A stretch of DNA of 64,000 bases from Xylanibacter ruminicola. GTDB lineage: Bacteria; Bacteroidota; Bacteroidia; Bacteroidales; Bacteroidaceae. Location of the stretch: the NCBI GenBank assembly GCA_015060625.1, contig SUYC01000002.1, positions 248,001-312,000 on the forward strand, in the 5' to 3' direction. The position numbers and the translations under genes were made by a program. Position 1 is the first letter of the stretch. Each line of letters begins with the position of its first letter. Shown in pieces: positions 19,401 to 26,843 of this stretch. The notes beneath the pieces are model-generated. The model was not told the origin of the DNA, did not search any database, and was given only the letters and a program-made list of their open reading frames with translations.

Positions 19401-20166
19401 CGATCGTCGTCAGCCTTCAGGTATTAAGGCTGCTATCATTCGTGAGAAGGGTACCAATGGTGAGCGTGAGATGGCTTATTGCCTGTATCTGGCCGGTTTC
19501 GATGTGAAGGATGTGATGATGACCGACCTGATTAGCGGTCGCGAGACTCTTGAGGATATCAACATGATTGTATTCTGCGGTGGATTCTCTAACTCAGATG
19601 TGCTTGGCTCTGCTAAAGGTTGGGCTGGTGCCTTCCTCTTCAATCCTAAGGCTAAGGAAGCTCTCGATAAGTTCTATGCTCGTGAGGATACCCTTTCGTT
19701 AGGTATCTGTAATGGTTGCCAGCTGATGGTTGAACTCGGTCTTACTGGCGCTAAGGGGGCTAAGATGTTGCACAACGATTCGCATAAGTTCGAGAGTGAG
19801 TTCATCAGTCTGAGCATTCCTCAGAACAAGAGCGTGATGTTTGGTTCACTGAGTGGTAATAAGCTCGGTTTGTGGGTAGCTCATGGCGAGGGTAAGTTCT
19901 CACTGCCCGAGGCTGAGAGCGCTTACAATGTCATTGCCAAATATAATTATGCCGGCTATCCCGCTAATCCTAACGGATCCGACTACAACGTAGCAGGTAT
20001 CTGTTCAGCCGATGGCCGTCATCTCTGCATGATGCCTCACTTGGAGCGTGCCGTATTCCCATGGCAGAACGCCTGGTATCCTGCCGATCGTCGTCAGGAC
20101 GAGGTTACACCATGGATTGAGGCCTTCGTTAACGCACGTAAATGGGTGGAGGAGAAGGTAAAATAG
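16405..20166 (+). CDS. purL: Phosphoribosylformylglycinamidine synthase (single-chain, large form)
   Basis: 1253 residues, the full-length PurL architecture. It converts FGAR, glutamine and ATP to FGAM in purine synthesis. Visible blocks are the linker domain ([15 protein letters not shown]), the first synthetase half ([28 protein letters not shown] is conserved across its length), the second half ([22 protein letters not shown]) and the C-terminal glutaminase with nucleophile Cys1102 in LGICNGCQL and the HGEGKF region. Two stretches look foreign to the family: residues about 580-593 and 925-941, coded by CTAG arrays with 9-base spacing and probably surface loops. A chromate transporter pair follows after 22 bases. 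Confidence 0.97.
   Translation: [1253 protein letters not shown]
18142..18181. repeat. CTAG array 1: five CTAG at exact 9-base spacing inside purL
   Basis: CTAG starts at 18142, 18151, 18160, 18169 and 18178. The five bases between copies are not conserved. Here CTA is a codon (Leu every third residue). Confidence 0.95.
19178..19226. repeat. CTAG array 2: six CTAG at exact 9-base spacing inside purL
   Basis: CTAG starts at 19178, 19187, 19196, 19205, 19214 and 19223. The array is shifted by one codon position from array 1 and gives Ser at every third residue, in a loop just before FDIDALRD. Confidence 0.95.
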
Positions 20167-20188
20167 TTAAAAGGTAAAAAAAGTAAAA
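20157..20188 (+). repeat. GGTAAAA-type near-heptamer array at the purL/chromate junction
   Basis: GGTAAAA at 20157-20163 and 20173-20179 and AGTAAAA at 20182-20188. The array begins in the last purL codons (KVK, stop) and ends exactly at the GTG start of the next gene. Spacing is not perfectly regular. Confidence 0.5.
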
Positions 20189-20746
20189 GTGAGCAACATT
20201 TACTGGGAATCATTTAAGATATTCTTTCATATTGGCATATTCACCCTGGGAGGTGGATATGCCATGATTCCTTTGATAGAGGAAGAGGTGGTGAACAAGA
20301 AACACTGGGTGTCTAAGGAAGAGATGCTCGACCTGATAGCAATTGCCCAAAGTTGTCCAGGTGTGTTTGCTATCAACATCGCTACCTTTATTGGCTATAA
20401 GTTGCGTAAAACACGTGGCGCTATCTGTACAACTCTTGGTACGGCTTTGCCTTCGTTCCTGATTATTCTGGCCATAGCCATGTTCTTCAGTCAGTTTAAG
20501 GATAATAAGGTGGTGGCTGCAATGTTCCGTGGCATCCGTCCGGCAGTGGTGGCTTTGATAGCTGTGCCAACTTTCCGTTTAGGTCAGCGCGCCAAACTTA
20601 ATAGGTACACTATCTGGATTCCTATTGTTTGTGCCCTGGCTATCTGGGCCCTTGGTGTCTCACCTATTTATATTATTATCTTAGCTGCAGTAGGTGGCTA
20701 TGTCTATGGTAAGTTTGAACACGCAGATACAACGACGCAGAAATGA
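20189..20746 (+). CDS. Chromate transporter, short form (first of a pair)
   Basis: 185 residues with about six hydrophobic segments. The CHR-family motifs FFHIGIFTLGGGYAMIPLI, IAQSCPGVFAINIATFIGY and FRGIRPAVVALI are clear. Short CHR proteins work as pairs in opposite membrane orientation. The family exports or takes up chromate in some bacteria, but in gut Bacteroidota the physiological anion is unknown. The GTG at 20189 is the only sensible start. It overlaps the second CHR gene by four bases (ATGA). Confidence 0.88.
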   Translation: MSNIYWESFKIFFHIGIFTLGGGYAMIPLIEEEVVNKKHWVSKEEMLDLIAIAQSCPGVFAINIATFIGYKLRKTRGAICTTLGTALPSFLIILAIAMFFSQFKDNKVVAAMFRGIRPAVVALIAVPTFRLGQRAKLNRYTIWIPIVCALAIWALGVSPIYIIILAAVGGYVYGKFEHADTTTQK

Positions 20747-21318
20747 TATTCCTTCAGTTATTCATCACATTCTTTAAGATAGGACTCTTCGGTTTTGGAG
20801 GAGGGTATGGCATGCTGTCGCTCATTCAGCACGAGACGGTAGAGGCCCATCATTGGCTTTCTACATCCGAATTTACTGATATTGTAGCTATCTCACAGAT
20901 GACACCTGGTCCTATTGGTATTAACTCGGCCACTTACTGTGGCTATACTGCCATCCATAATGCAGGTTTTGGACACATGATGGCCATCCTGGGGTCTGCC
21001 ACGGCTACCTTCGCCTTGGTACTTCCATCGCTCATTCTGATGATTCTGATCAGTAAGATGTTCATGAAGTACATGAAGACGCATCTGGTACAGTCGATAT
21101 TCGTTGGTCTGCGCCCTGCTGTTGTGGGGCTGTTGGCTGCAGCCACCCTGTTGCTTTGCAATACCGAGAATTTCGCCACTCCAATGGACAATCCTTGGCA
21201 GTTCTGTATCAGCTGTGCTCTTTTTGTTGCCACAGCTTTTGGTACAGGCTATCTTAAAATTAACCCCATTCGTATGATTTGTTATGCGGCAATTGCGGGG
21301 TTATTATTGCTGTACTAA
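20743..21318 (+). CDS. Chromate transporter, short form (second of a pair)
   Basis: 191 residues with the same CHR layout: FFKIGLFGFGGGYGMLSLI, ISQMTPGPIGINSATYCGY and FVGLRPAVVGLLAAA. The start overlaps the stop of the first CHR gene, so the two chains are made together and presumably form a heterodimer in the inner membrane. Sequence divergence from the first copy is high, so the duplication is old. Confidence 0.88.
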   Translation: MIFLQLFITFFKIGLFGFGGGYGMLSLIQHETVEAHHWLSTSEFTDIVAISQMTPGPIGINSATYCGYTAIHNAGFGHMMAILGSATATFALVLPSLILMILISKMFMKYMKTHLVQSIFVGLRPAVVGLLAAATLLLCNTENFATPMDNPWQFCISCALFVATAFGTGYLKINPIRMICYAAIAGLLLLY

Positions 21319-21360
21319 TATTTTTTTTGTTATTTTGGGAGGCTTTTCGCAAAGATTTAT

Positions 21361-21368
21361 TATCTTTG
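21361..21368 (+). promoter_or_regulatory. -7 promoter element for the LacI-family gene
   Basis: TATCTTTG, 22 bases before the ATG at 21391. It would drive the LacI-MFS-regulator operon. Confidence 0.6.
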
Positions 21369-21390
21369 CACACAGAATAATTGGAAACCG

Positions 21391-22416
21391 ATGGAAGAAA
21401 AGGCACCAATGACAATGAAGGATATCGCACGGGAGTTAGGCATTTCTGTGGCTACCGTGTCGCGTGCACTTAAGGATTCACCCCGTATCAGCGAAGAACG
21501 TCGTAGGGTTATCCAGCAGTTTGCTCGCGAACATAACTTCTATCCCAATGCCATCGGAGAAGCACTTCGCCATAGTCGCGTAATGCCACAGCGTATCATT
21601 GGTGTCATTGTACCAGAGTTTACGCATTATTATTTCTCGTCTATTCTCACAGGTATCGAGGAAACTGCTGCTGCACGTGGCTACCGTATCATGGTGGCTC
21701 TCAGTGGTGAGAAGTATGAGCGCGAGGCGAAGATATGCGAGAATTTCCATCGTTTTAAGGTATGTGGTGTTATCGTATCTCAAGCCAAGGATACCAAGAA
21801 CTACGATCACTATCAGAAGTTGATTGATGCAGGTGTGCCCATCGTGTTCTACGATCGTATCTGTACGGGTGTAAATGCTAGTCGTGTGGTGGTTGATGAC
21901 TATATGGGGGCTCTGAATGCTGTAAATTATTTGATAGAGTCTGGTTGTAAACGTGTCGCTTTCTATGGTAGTCCTATGCAGCTTGAGATATCAAAGAACC
22001 GTTTTAATGGCTACAAAGATGCATTGTTGAAACATAGAATACAGTTAGATGAGAGCATTGTACAGGTATGTGATAATCGTGCAGCAGCCGAGGAACTGAC
22101 ACCAAAGTTAATGGCGATGGCAAATCCGCCTGATGGGTATTTTGCTGTAAATGATGACACAGCCATTGGCGTGCTCTATACCGTTAAGCATGCTGGTTTC
22201 AGGGTGCCTGAGGATGTGCAGATATGTGGCTTTACTAACGGGCAGCGTGCTGTGGCCTGCGACCCGATGCTGACTACTGTTGAACAGCGTGGTCATCGTG
22301 TAGGCGAAGAGGCAGCAGCCATTCTGATGGATAAGGTCGAAGGCCTGTCGCCACTTGATAAAATAGAGAAGCGCGTGGTTAAGACGCGTCTCGTTGTAAG
22401 AGGAACAACCAAATAA
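21391..22416 (+). CDS. LacI-family transcriptional regulator
   Basis: 341 residues. The N-terminal HTH and hinge are typical (MKDIARELGISVATVSRALKD), followed by a periplasmic-binding-protein-like effector domain (RIIGVIVPEFTHYYFSSIL, YFAVNDDTAIGVLY, TTVEQRGHRVGEEAA). Such regulators bind palindromes with a central CG and respond to sugars. It is first in an operon with an SLC45-type permease and a SusR-like regulator, so it probably senses an imported di- or oligosaccharide. Two palindromes of LacI type are present in this window, at 41821 and 49191 upstream of the starch genes; binding by this protein is a guess. Confidence 0.9.
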   Translation: MEEKAPMTMKDIARELGISVATVSRALKDSPRISEERRRVIQQFAREHNFYPNAIGEALRHSRVMPQRIIGVIVPEFTHYYFSSILTGIEETAAARGYRIMVALSGEKYEREAKICENFHRFKVCGVIVSQAKDTKNYDHYQKLIDAGVPIVFYDRICTGVNASRVVVDDYMGALNAVNYLIESGCKRVAFYGSPMQLEISKNRFNGYKDALLKHRIQLDESIVQVCDNRAAAEELTPKLMAMANPPDGYFAVNDDTAIGVLYTVKHAGFRVPEDVQICGFTNGQRAVACDPMLTTVEQRGHRVGEEAAAILMDKVEGLSPLDKIEKRVVKTRLVVRGTTK

Positions 22417-22439
22417 TAGAGAACTAAGAATTTATAGAT

Positions 22440-23741
22440 ATGAAACAAAAACCGGATTTGTCATTTTGGAAATTATGGAATCTAAGTTTCGGATTCTTTG
22501 GTGTGCAAATTGCCTATGCTTTGCAGAGTGCTAATATTTCGCGTATCTTCCGTACGTTGGGAGCCGATCCGCACTCCTTGAGCTTTTTCTGGATATTACC
22601 TCCGCTGATGGGCATTTTGGTACAACCTATTGTGGGTACGCTGAGCGATAGGACTTGGACCCGATTCGGTCGTCGTATTCCTTATTTATTCGTTGGCGCT
22701 CTAACCGCTGTGGCTGTGATGTGCCTGCTGCCAAATGCGGGGTCGTTGGGTCTAAGCATCTCAATGGTAATGATATTCGGCTTGTTGATGTTGATGTTGC
22801 TTGATACCAGTATCAACATGGCTATGCAGCCATTTAAGATGATGGTGGGCGACATGGTCAACGAAAAGCAAAAGGGTAAGGCTTACTCTATCCAGTCGTT
22901 CCTGTGTAATGCTGGTAGTGTAGTGGGCTTCTTGTTTCCATTTGTTTTTGCCTGGTTGGGCTTGAATAATGTTGCTCCCGAGGGTATCGTACCCGATACG
23001 GTTATCTGGTCGTTCTATATTGGTGCTGCTATTCTTATTTTCTGTGTTATCTACACCACCATCAAAGTTAAGGAGTGGTCGCCAGAAGAATATGCCGAGT
23101 ATAATCCCGTATCTTCCGAGAAAGAAGATTCGGGCAACTGGTTCGTATTACTCAAGAATGCTCCATCGGCATTCTGGCGCATCGGCTTGGTGCAGTTCTT
23201 CAGTTGGGCAGCTTTCTTATATATGTGGACCTATGTGGTTGATGCTGTTTCACTTACTGTCTGGAATACGGCCGATTCTACCAGCGAAGCCTATCAGGTG
23301 GCTGGCAACTGGACGGGCGTGCTCTATGCCATACAGGCTATGGGATCGGTAGCTTGGGCTGCACTCATACCTCGTTTCAAGAGTATCAAAGTAGCTTATG
23401 CTGTCAGCATGGCTTTAGGTGGTTTAGGCTTTGCCCTGATTCCATTCTGTCCTGGTCAGTATCTGCAGATAGTACCTTTCTTGCTTATCGGTTGCGCATG
23501 GGCGGCTCAGCTGGCATGTCCGTTTACGCTGGTTACCAATGCTTTGCAGGGGTATGGTCACATGGGGGCCTATCTGGGACTCTTCAACGGAACCATCTGT
23601 GTGCCTCAGATAGTAGCAGCCCTCTTGGGTGGCTCTATCCTCACACTTGTAGGCAGTAACCAGGCCTATATGATGATTGTCTCAGGCATCTTGCTGGTTG
23701 CTGCTGCCTGTGCTGTATTTGGAATAAGGACAAAGAAATGA
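22440..23741 (+). CDS. MFS permease, SLC45-like (maltose/sucrose type)
   Basis: 433 residues with about twelve transmembrane segments. The N-terminus (SFWKLWNLSFGFFGVQIAYAL), PPLMGILVQPIVGTLSDRTWTRFGRRIPY and the late QACPF-like block (AAQLACPFTLV) are typical of SLC45/GPH-like disaccharide permeases of Bacteroidota. It would carry a disaccharide such as maltose or sucrose across the inner membrane with protons. It is followed by the SusR-like gene with an ATGA overlap. The association with a regulator pair and a starch locus favours a maltose-type substrate, which remains an inference. Confidence 0.82.
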   Translation: MKQKPDLSFWKLWNLSFGFFGVQIAYALQSANISRIFRTLGADPHSLSFFWILPPLMGILVQPIVGTLSDRTWTRFGRRIPYLFVGALTAVAVMCLLPNAGSLGLSISMVMIFGLLMLMLLDTSINMAMQPFKMMVGDMVNEKQKGKAYSIQSFLCNAGSVVGFLFPFVFAWLGLNNVAPEGIVPDTVIWSFYIGAAILIFCVIYTTIKVKEWSPEEYAEYNPVSSEKEDSGNWFVLLKNAPSAFWRIGLVQFFSWAAFLYMWTYVVDAVSLTVWNTADSTSEAYQVAGNWTGVLYAIQAMGSVAWAALIPRFKSIKVAYAVSMALGGLGFALIPFCPGQYLQIVPFLLIGCAWAAQLACPFTLVTNALQGYGHMGAYLGLFNGTICVPQIVAALLGGSILTLVGSNQAYMMIVSGILLVAAACAVFGIRTKK

Positions 23742-26659
23742 AAAGATTGACGACGGTTATACTGAATTGTATGTTGTCGCTGACTGTTTGGGCCAGTGGC
23801 AACATATTGACTGAGCGTTATAATCTGTCGTATATCAATCTTGAAAATGGATTGCCGCATAATAATGTCAGTTCGCTGTTTACTGACTCCAATGGCTTTC
23901 TGTGGATAGCTACCTATGGTGGCGGACTGGTTCGCTATGATGGCTATGGCATGATGACACCGATGCTTGGTCTGAAGAGTTTGTCGTGCAAGTCGATTGC
24001 CGAGGATCGTTTTAAGCGCCTGTGGGTTACCTTCGACGAAGGTACGAATGTCATCGACTTGCGTACGATGTTGCCTGTTATGCCAAATTCAGATAAGGAT
24101 AACCTGGCTTCGCTGCTTTCGCAAGCTGGCGTGAAGGCTTATTGCGATACTTATGGTCGTATCTGGCTCATCACAACTAGTCACGTAAACCTCATATCCT
24201 TTGGCGATGATGGCAGTGTGAAGCACATTGCTTCCTATCGCTATCGGGGAAACACACCAGAAGTGTGTATTTCTGATGTAGAAGGCAATGGGAAACCTTG
24301 GGTTGGTGTTGATTATGGCATCTTCCGTATGGTAGAAAAAGACGGGAATCTGGTGAAGGAAGAAATATCCCCCTTGCTCCAACCCTTACATGGACTCTAT
24401 ATTACAGATCTCCTGAAAAGGGGCAATTCTATTCTGCTGACAACCAATCATGGTCTCTTCCGCTATGAGCCATATTTGCAACGACTGGAACAGGCTCCTG
24501 TCCAGAGTCTTTCGCATGAGTTCCTTTCGAGTATGGCTCTGATGCCCGACAATACCTTATTGGTGGGTTCACTGTGTGGTGTGAACATCTATGATGATTA
24601 TTCTGGTACTTTTTCCGCTTGGACGCAAGCCAGCAATCCACCACTGAAAAATGACTTTGTGCATTGCTTGCTGGTGAATGATGGATTGATATATGTGGGA
24701 ACTGAGGCTGGTGGTATCATCAGACTCGTGCCAAGACAGTTGCTGTTGCAGAATAGTATTCACACTCAGGACCCAAGTTCTCTATCTCCCAATCCTGTGA
24801 ATGCCATGTATGCAGCTCCTGATGGGACACTGTGGGTGGGAACGGTTGAAGGAGGTTTGAATCGCAGAGTTAAAGGCGAGCGGGCGTTTATCCATTATAC
24901 AAAGTCTAATTCAGCCCTGCCGCATAACAGTGTATCTACATTGGCTGCCGATGGCTATGGCCGTTTGTGGGTTGGCACGTGGGGAGGCGGACTCTGTTGG
25001 ATTGACATGAAGAATCCACAGACGGTCGTGAAACTCGAATTGCCAGCAGAACAAGCCCGACTGACCAACTATGTCGGTGCAATGGCCTACGATGCTATCA
25101 ATGATGGTATGTGGATAGGAAGTAACGATGGTCTGTTCTTCTATCGTTTTAAGACCAAGCAGCTTATAGAGCCATTCGAAGAGTGCCAGCTTGTGCGTGG
25201 TAGCATTGGATCGATTATCACGCGTGATGGTCATTTGTGGATGGGATGTATGCAAGGTGTTGTGATTGTTGACTTGAAATCAGAGAAGAATGGCCGTTTC
25301 AAAACCCGCAATATACGCCATCTGCTGTCTGATCCTTCTTCGAAGATTTATGATAAGATATCCTCCTTCTGCGAAGCCAGCGACGGTACACTGTGGTTGG
25401 GTAGCAACGGCTATGGCTTGTATAAGCGTGTGGTGGATAAGGATGGAAAGGAGCATTTTGATGTGCTGACGCAGGAGGATGGATTGGTATATAATGGCGT
25501 GAAAGGCATCGTAGAGGATCGTAATGGCAGGTTATGGATTACTACTCAGAATGGTTTGTCGGTCTATGATCCCAAATTGCAGGCTTTTACTAACTACTCA
25601 CAGCATGATGGATTGATAAGTCCGCATTTCTATTGGAACTCTGCTATAAAGGATGCTTCTGGTAATATTTGCTTGGGTAGCGAGGCTGGATTGATAGAAA
25701 TGCTTGATGATAATACCGACACCCATTATCATGGTCATCTCACATTCACCCGATTGATGGTGGATAACCAAGAAGCATTAGCAGGCAGTGGCTATTTGAC
25801 TGAAGACATCTCTGTGGCCAAGACTATTTGCTTGAAAGAGGGGCATCGTTCTTTTTCAATAGACTTCTCAGCTCTTGACTATGGCTATGAGATGCAGGGT
25901 GTGTACAGCTACCGCATGAAGGGTTTTGATAACGATTGGGTTGTCTTAAAGCCTGGTGAGCATTCGGTGCGCTATAGTGCGTTGCCTGCAGGCAACTACA
26001 CTTTTGAGGTGAACTATAAGTCGGTCCAGACGGCTGTTGAGGGTACTACCATCTCTATCGAGGTCGTTGTGAAACCGTATTTCTGGCGTAGCTGGTGGTT
26101 CCGTATGTTGCTAAGTATCCTGTTTATAGTATTCCTGATATATTTATATAATAGGTGGGCCGCTATTGTGAAGCGTCGCGAGGCAGAGCAGTTACTGACA
26201 CCTATCCGCAGGGTTCTGGAAGAGTCTGATGACCCTCGTCAGTTGCAGTCTCGCATCCAGAACATCCTGGATAACCAAGAGCGCTATAAGCAAAGCGTGA
26301 CCAAGAGTGTGGAGGCCGACAAGGAGGAAGTAATGAAGAGTACACGGCCGTTTATGGAGCGTGTGATGGAGATTATGGAGACGCACTATATGGATTCCGA
26401 GTTCGGAGTGCAGGAGTTCTGTGATGCCTTAGGCATGAGTCGTAGTGTGGCTAGTAAGCATCTCAATGCCGAAGCCGGACTGCCAGTTGGACAGTTTATT
26501 CGTAATTATCGTCTGAATATGGCAAAAGAAATGTTGTCGTCTAAGACAGGTAATCGTAACATTACCGAGATTGCCTTTGCAGTAGGCTTTAATGATCCTA
26601 AATACTTTACGCGCTGTTTCACCAAGATGTATGGTGTTAACCCAAGCTCATGGTCTTGA
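23738..26659 (+). CDS. SusR-like membrane regulator: propeller sensor, TM helix and AraC HTH, no kinase
   Basis: 973 residues. After a signal peptide come two seven-bladed-type propellers of Reg_prop repeats (FTDSNGFLWIATYGGG, APDGTLWVGTVEGGL, DRNGRLWITTQNGL) up to about residue 660, a Y_Y_Y domain (YRMKGFDNDWVVLKPG) and one transmembrane helix near residue 790-810. The cytoplasmic part is a short helical linker and an AraC-type HTH (FCDALGMSRSVASKHLN, ITEIAFAVGFNDPKYFTRCF). No HisKA, HATPase or receiver domain is present, whereas hybrid two-component systems of this family have all three and are about 1300-1400 residues long. It therefore acts as a one-component transmembrane activator in the manner of SusR. 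It is coupled to the MFS gene and sits next to susC1. Confidence 0.85.
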   Translation: MKRLTTVILNCMLSLTVWASGNILTERYNLSYINLENGLPHNNVSSLFTDSNGFLWIATYGGGLVRYDGYGMMTPMLGLKSLSCKSIAEDRFKRLWVTFDEGTNVIDLRTMLPVMPNSDKDNLASLLSQAGVKAYCDTYGRIWLITTSHVNLISFGDDGSVKHIASYRYRGNTPEVCISDVEGNGKPWVGVDYGIFRMVEKDGNLVKEEISPLLQPLHGLYITDLLKRGNSILLTTNHGLFRYEPYLQRLEQAPVQSLSHEFLSSMALMPDNTLLVGSLCGVNIYDDYSGTFSAWTQASNPPLKNDFVHCLLVNDGLIYVGTEAGGIIRLVPRQLLLQNSIHTQDPSSLSPNPVNAMYAAPDGTLWVGTVEGGLNRRVKGERAFIHYTKSNSALPHNSVSTLAADGYGRLWVGTWGGGLCWIDMKNPQTVVKLELPAEQARLTNYVGAMAYDAINDGMWIGSNDGLFFYRFKTKQLIEPFEECQLVRGSIGSIITRDGHLWMGCMQGVVIVDLKSEKNGRFKTRNIRHLLSDPSSKIYDKISSFCEASDGTLWLGSNGYGLYKRVVDKDGKEHFDVLTQEDGLVYNGVKGIVEDRNGRLWITTQNGLSVYDPKLQAFTNYSQHDGLISPHFYWNSAIKDASGNICLGSEAGLIEMLDDNTDTHYHGHLTFTRLMVDNQEALAGSGYLTEDISVAKTICLKEGHRSFSIDFSALDYGYEMQGVYSYRMKGFDNDWVVLKPGEHSVRYSALPAGNYTFEVNYKSVQTAVEGTTISIEVVVKPYFWRSWWFRMLLSILFIVFLIYLYNRWAAIVKRREAEQLLTPIRRVLEESDDPRQLQSRIQNILDNQERYKQSVTKSVEADKEEVMKSTRPFMERVMEIMETHYMDSEFGVQEFCDALGMSRSVASKHLNAEAGLPVGQFIRNYRLNMAKEMLSSKTGNRNITEIAFAVGFNDPKYFTRCFTKMYGVNPSSWS

Positions 26660-26661
26660 TT

Positions 26662-26686
26662 TATCTCAAGAGCATCTCTTGATATA
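26662..26686. other. Inverted repeat just after the SusR-like gene
   Basis: TATCTCAAGAG at 26662-26672 and CTCTTGATATA at 26676-26686 with a three-base loop and one mismatch. There is no U-tract. It could be a weak terminator or a binding site; CTCAAGA recurs at 26688. Confidence 0.4.
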
Positions 26687-26716
26687 ACTCAAGAAGTGGA
26701 AAATATACACGGATGA

Positions 26717-26760
26717 GGACAAAAATTATTTTGTCCACCTTATTAATCATTTTGTCCACC
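26717..26760. promoter_or_regulatory. Three GGACAAAA/TTTTGTCC half-sites upstream of susC1
   Basis: GGACAAAA at 26717-26724 pairs with TTTTGTCC at 26729-26736 as a perfect 20-base palindrome. A second ATTTTGTCCACC (26749-26760) repeats the first (26728-26739) exactly 21 bases away, two helical turns. Direct repeats at this distance are typical for AraC-type HTH dimers, so the adjacent SusR-like regulator is the natural candidate. Confidence 0.6.
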
Positions 26761-26780
26761 ATTGCTTTGTTTTATCTCCG

Positions 26781-26788
26781 TATATTTG
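26781..26788 (+). promoter_or_regulatory. -7 promoter element for susC1
   Basis: TATATTTG, 55 bases before the ATG at 26844 and 20 bases after the TTTTGTCC sites, a position suited to activation. Confidence 0.55.
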
Positions 26789-26843
26789 CAGCAGATTCTT
26801 TCAAATTATAACTAATTCAAATTAAAACTTAAAACAATTAGCA

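Noticed and set aside
20189..21318. Chromate pair as evidence of metal-resistance island
   Set aside because: No other metal-resistance or mobility gene is nearby, and the short CHR pair is common in Bacteroidota.
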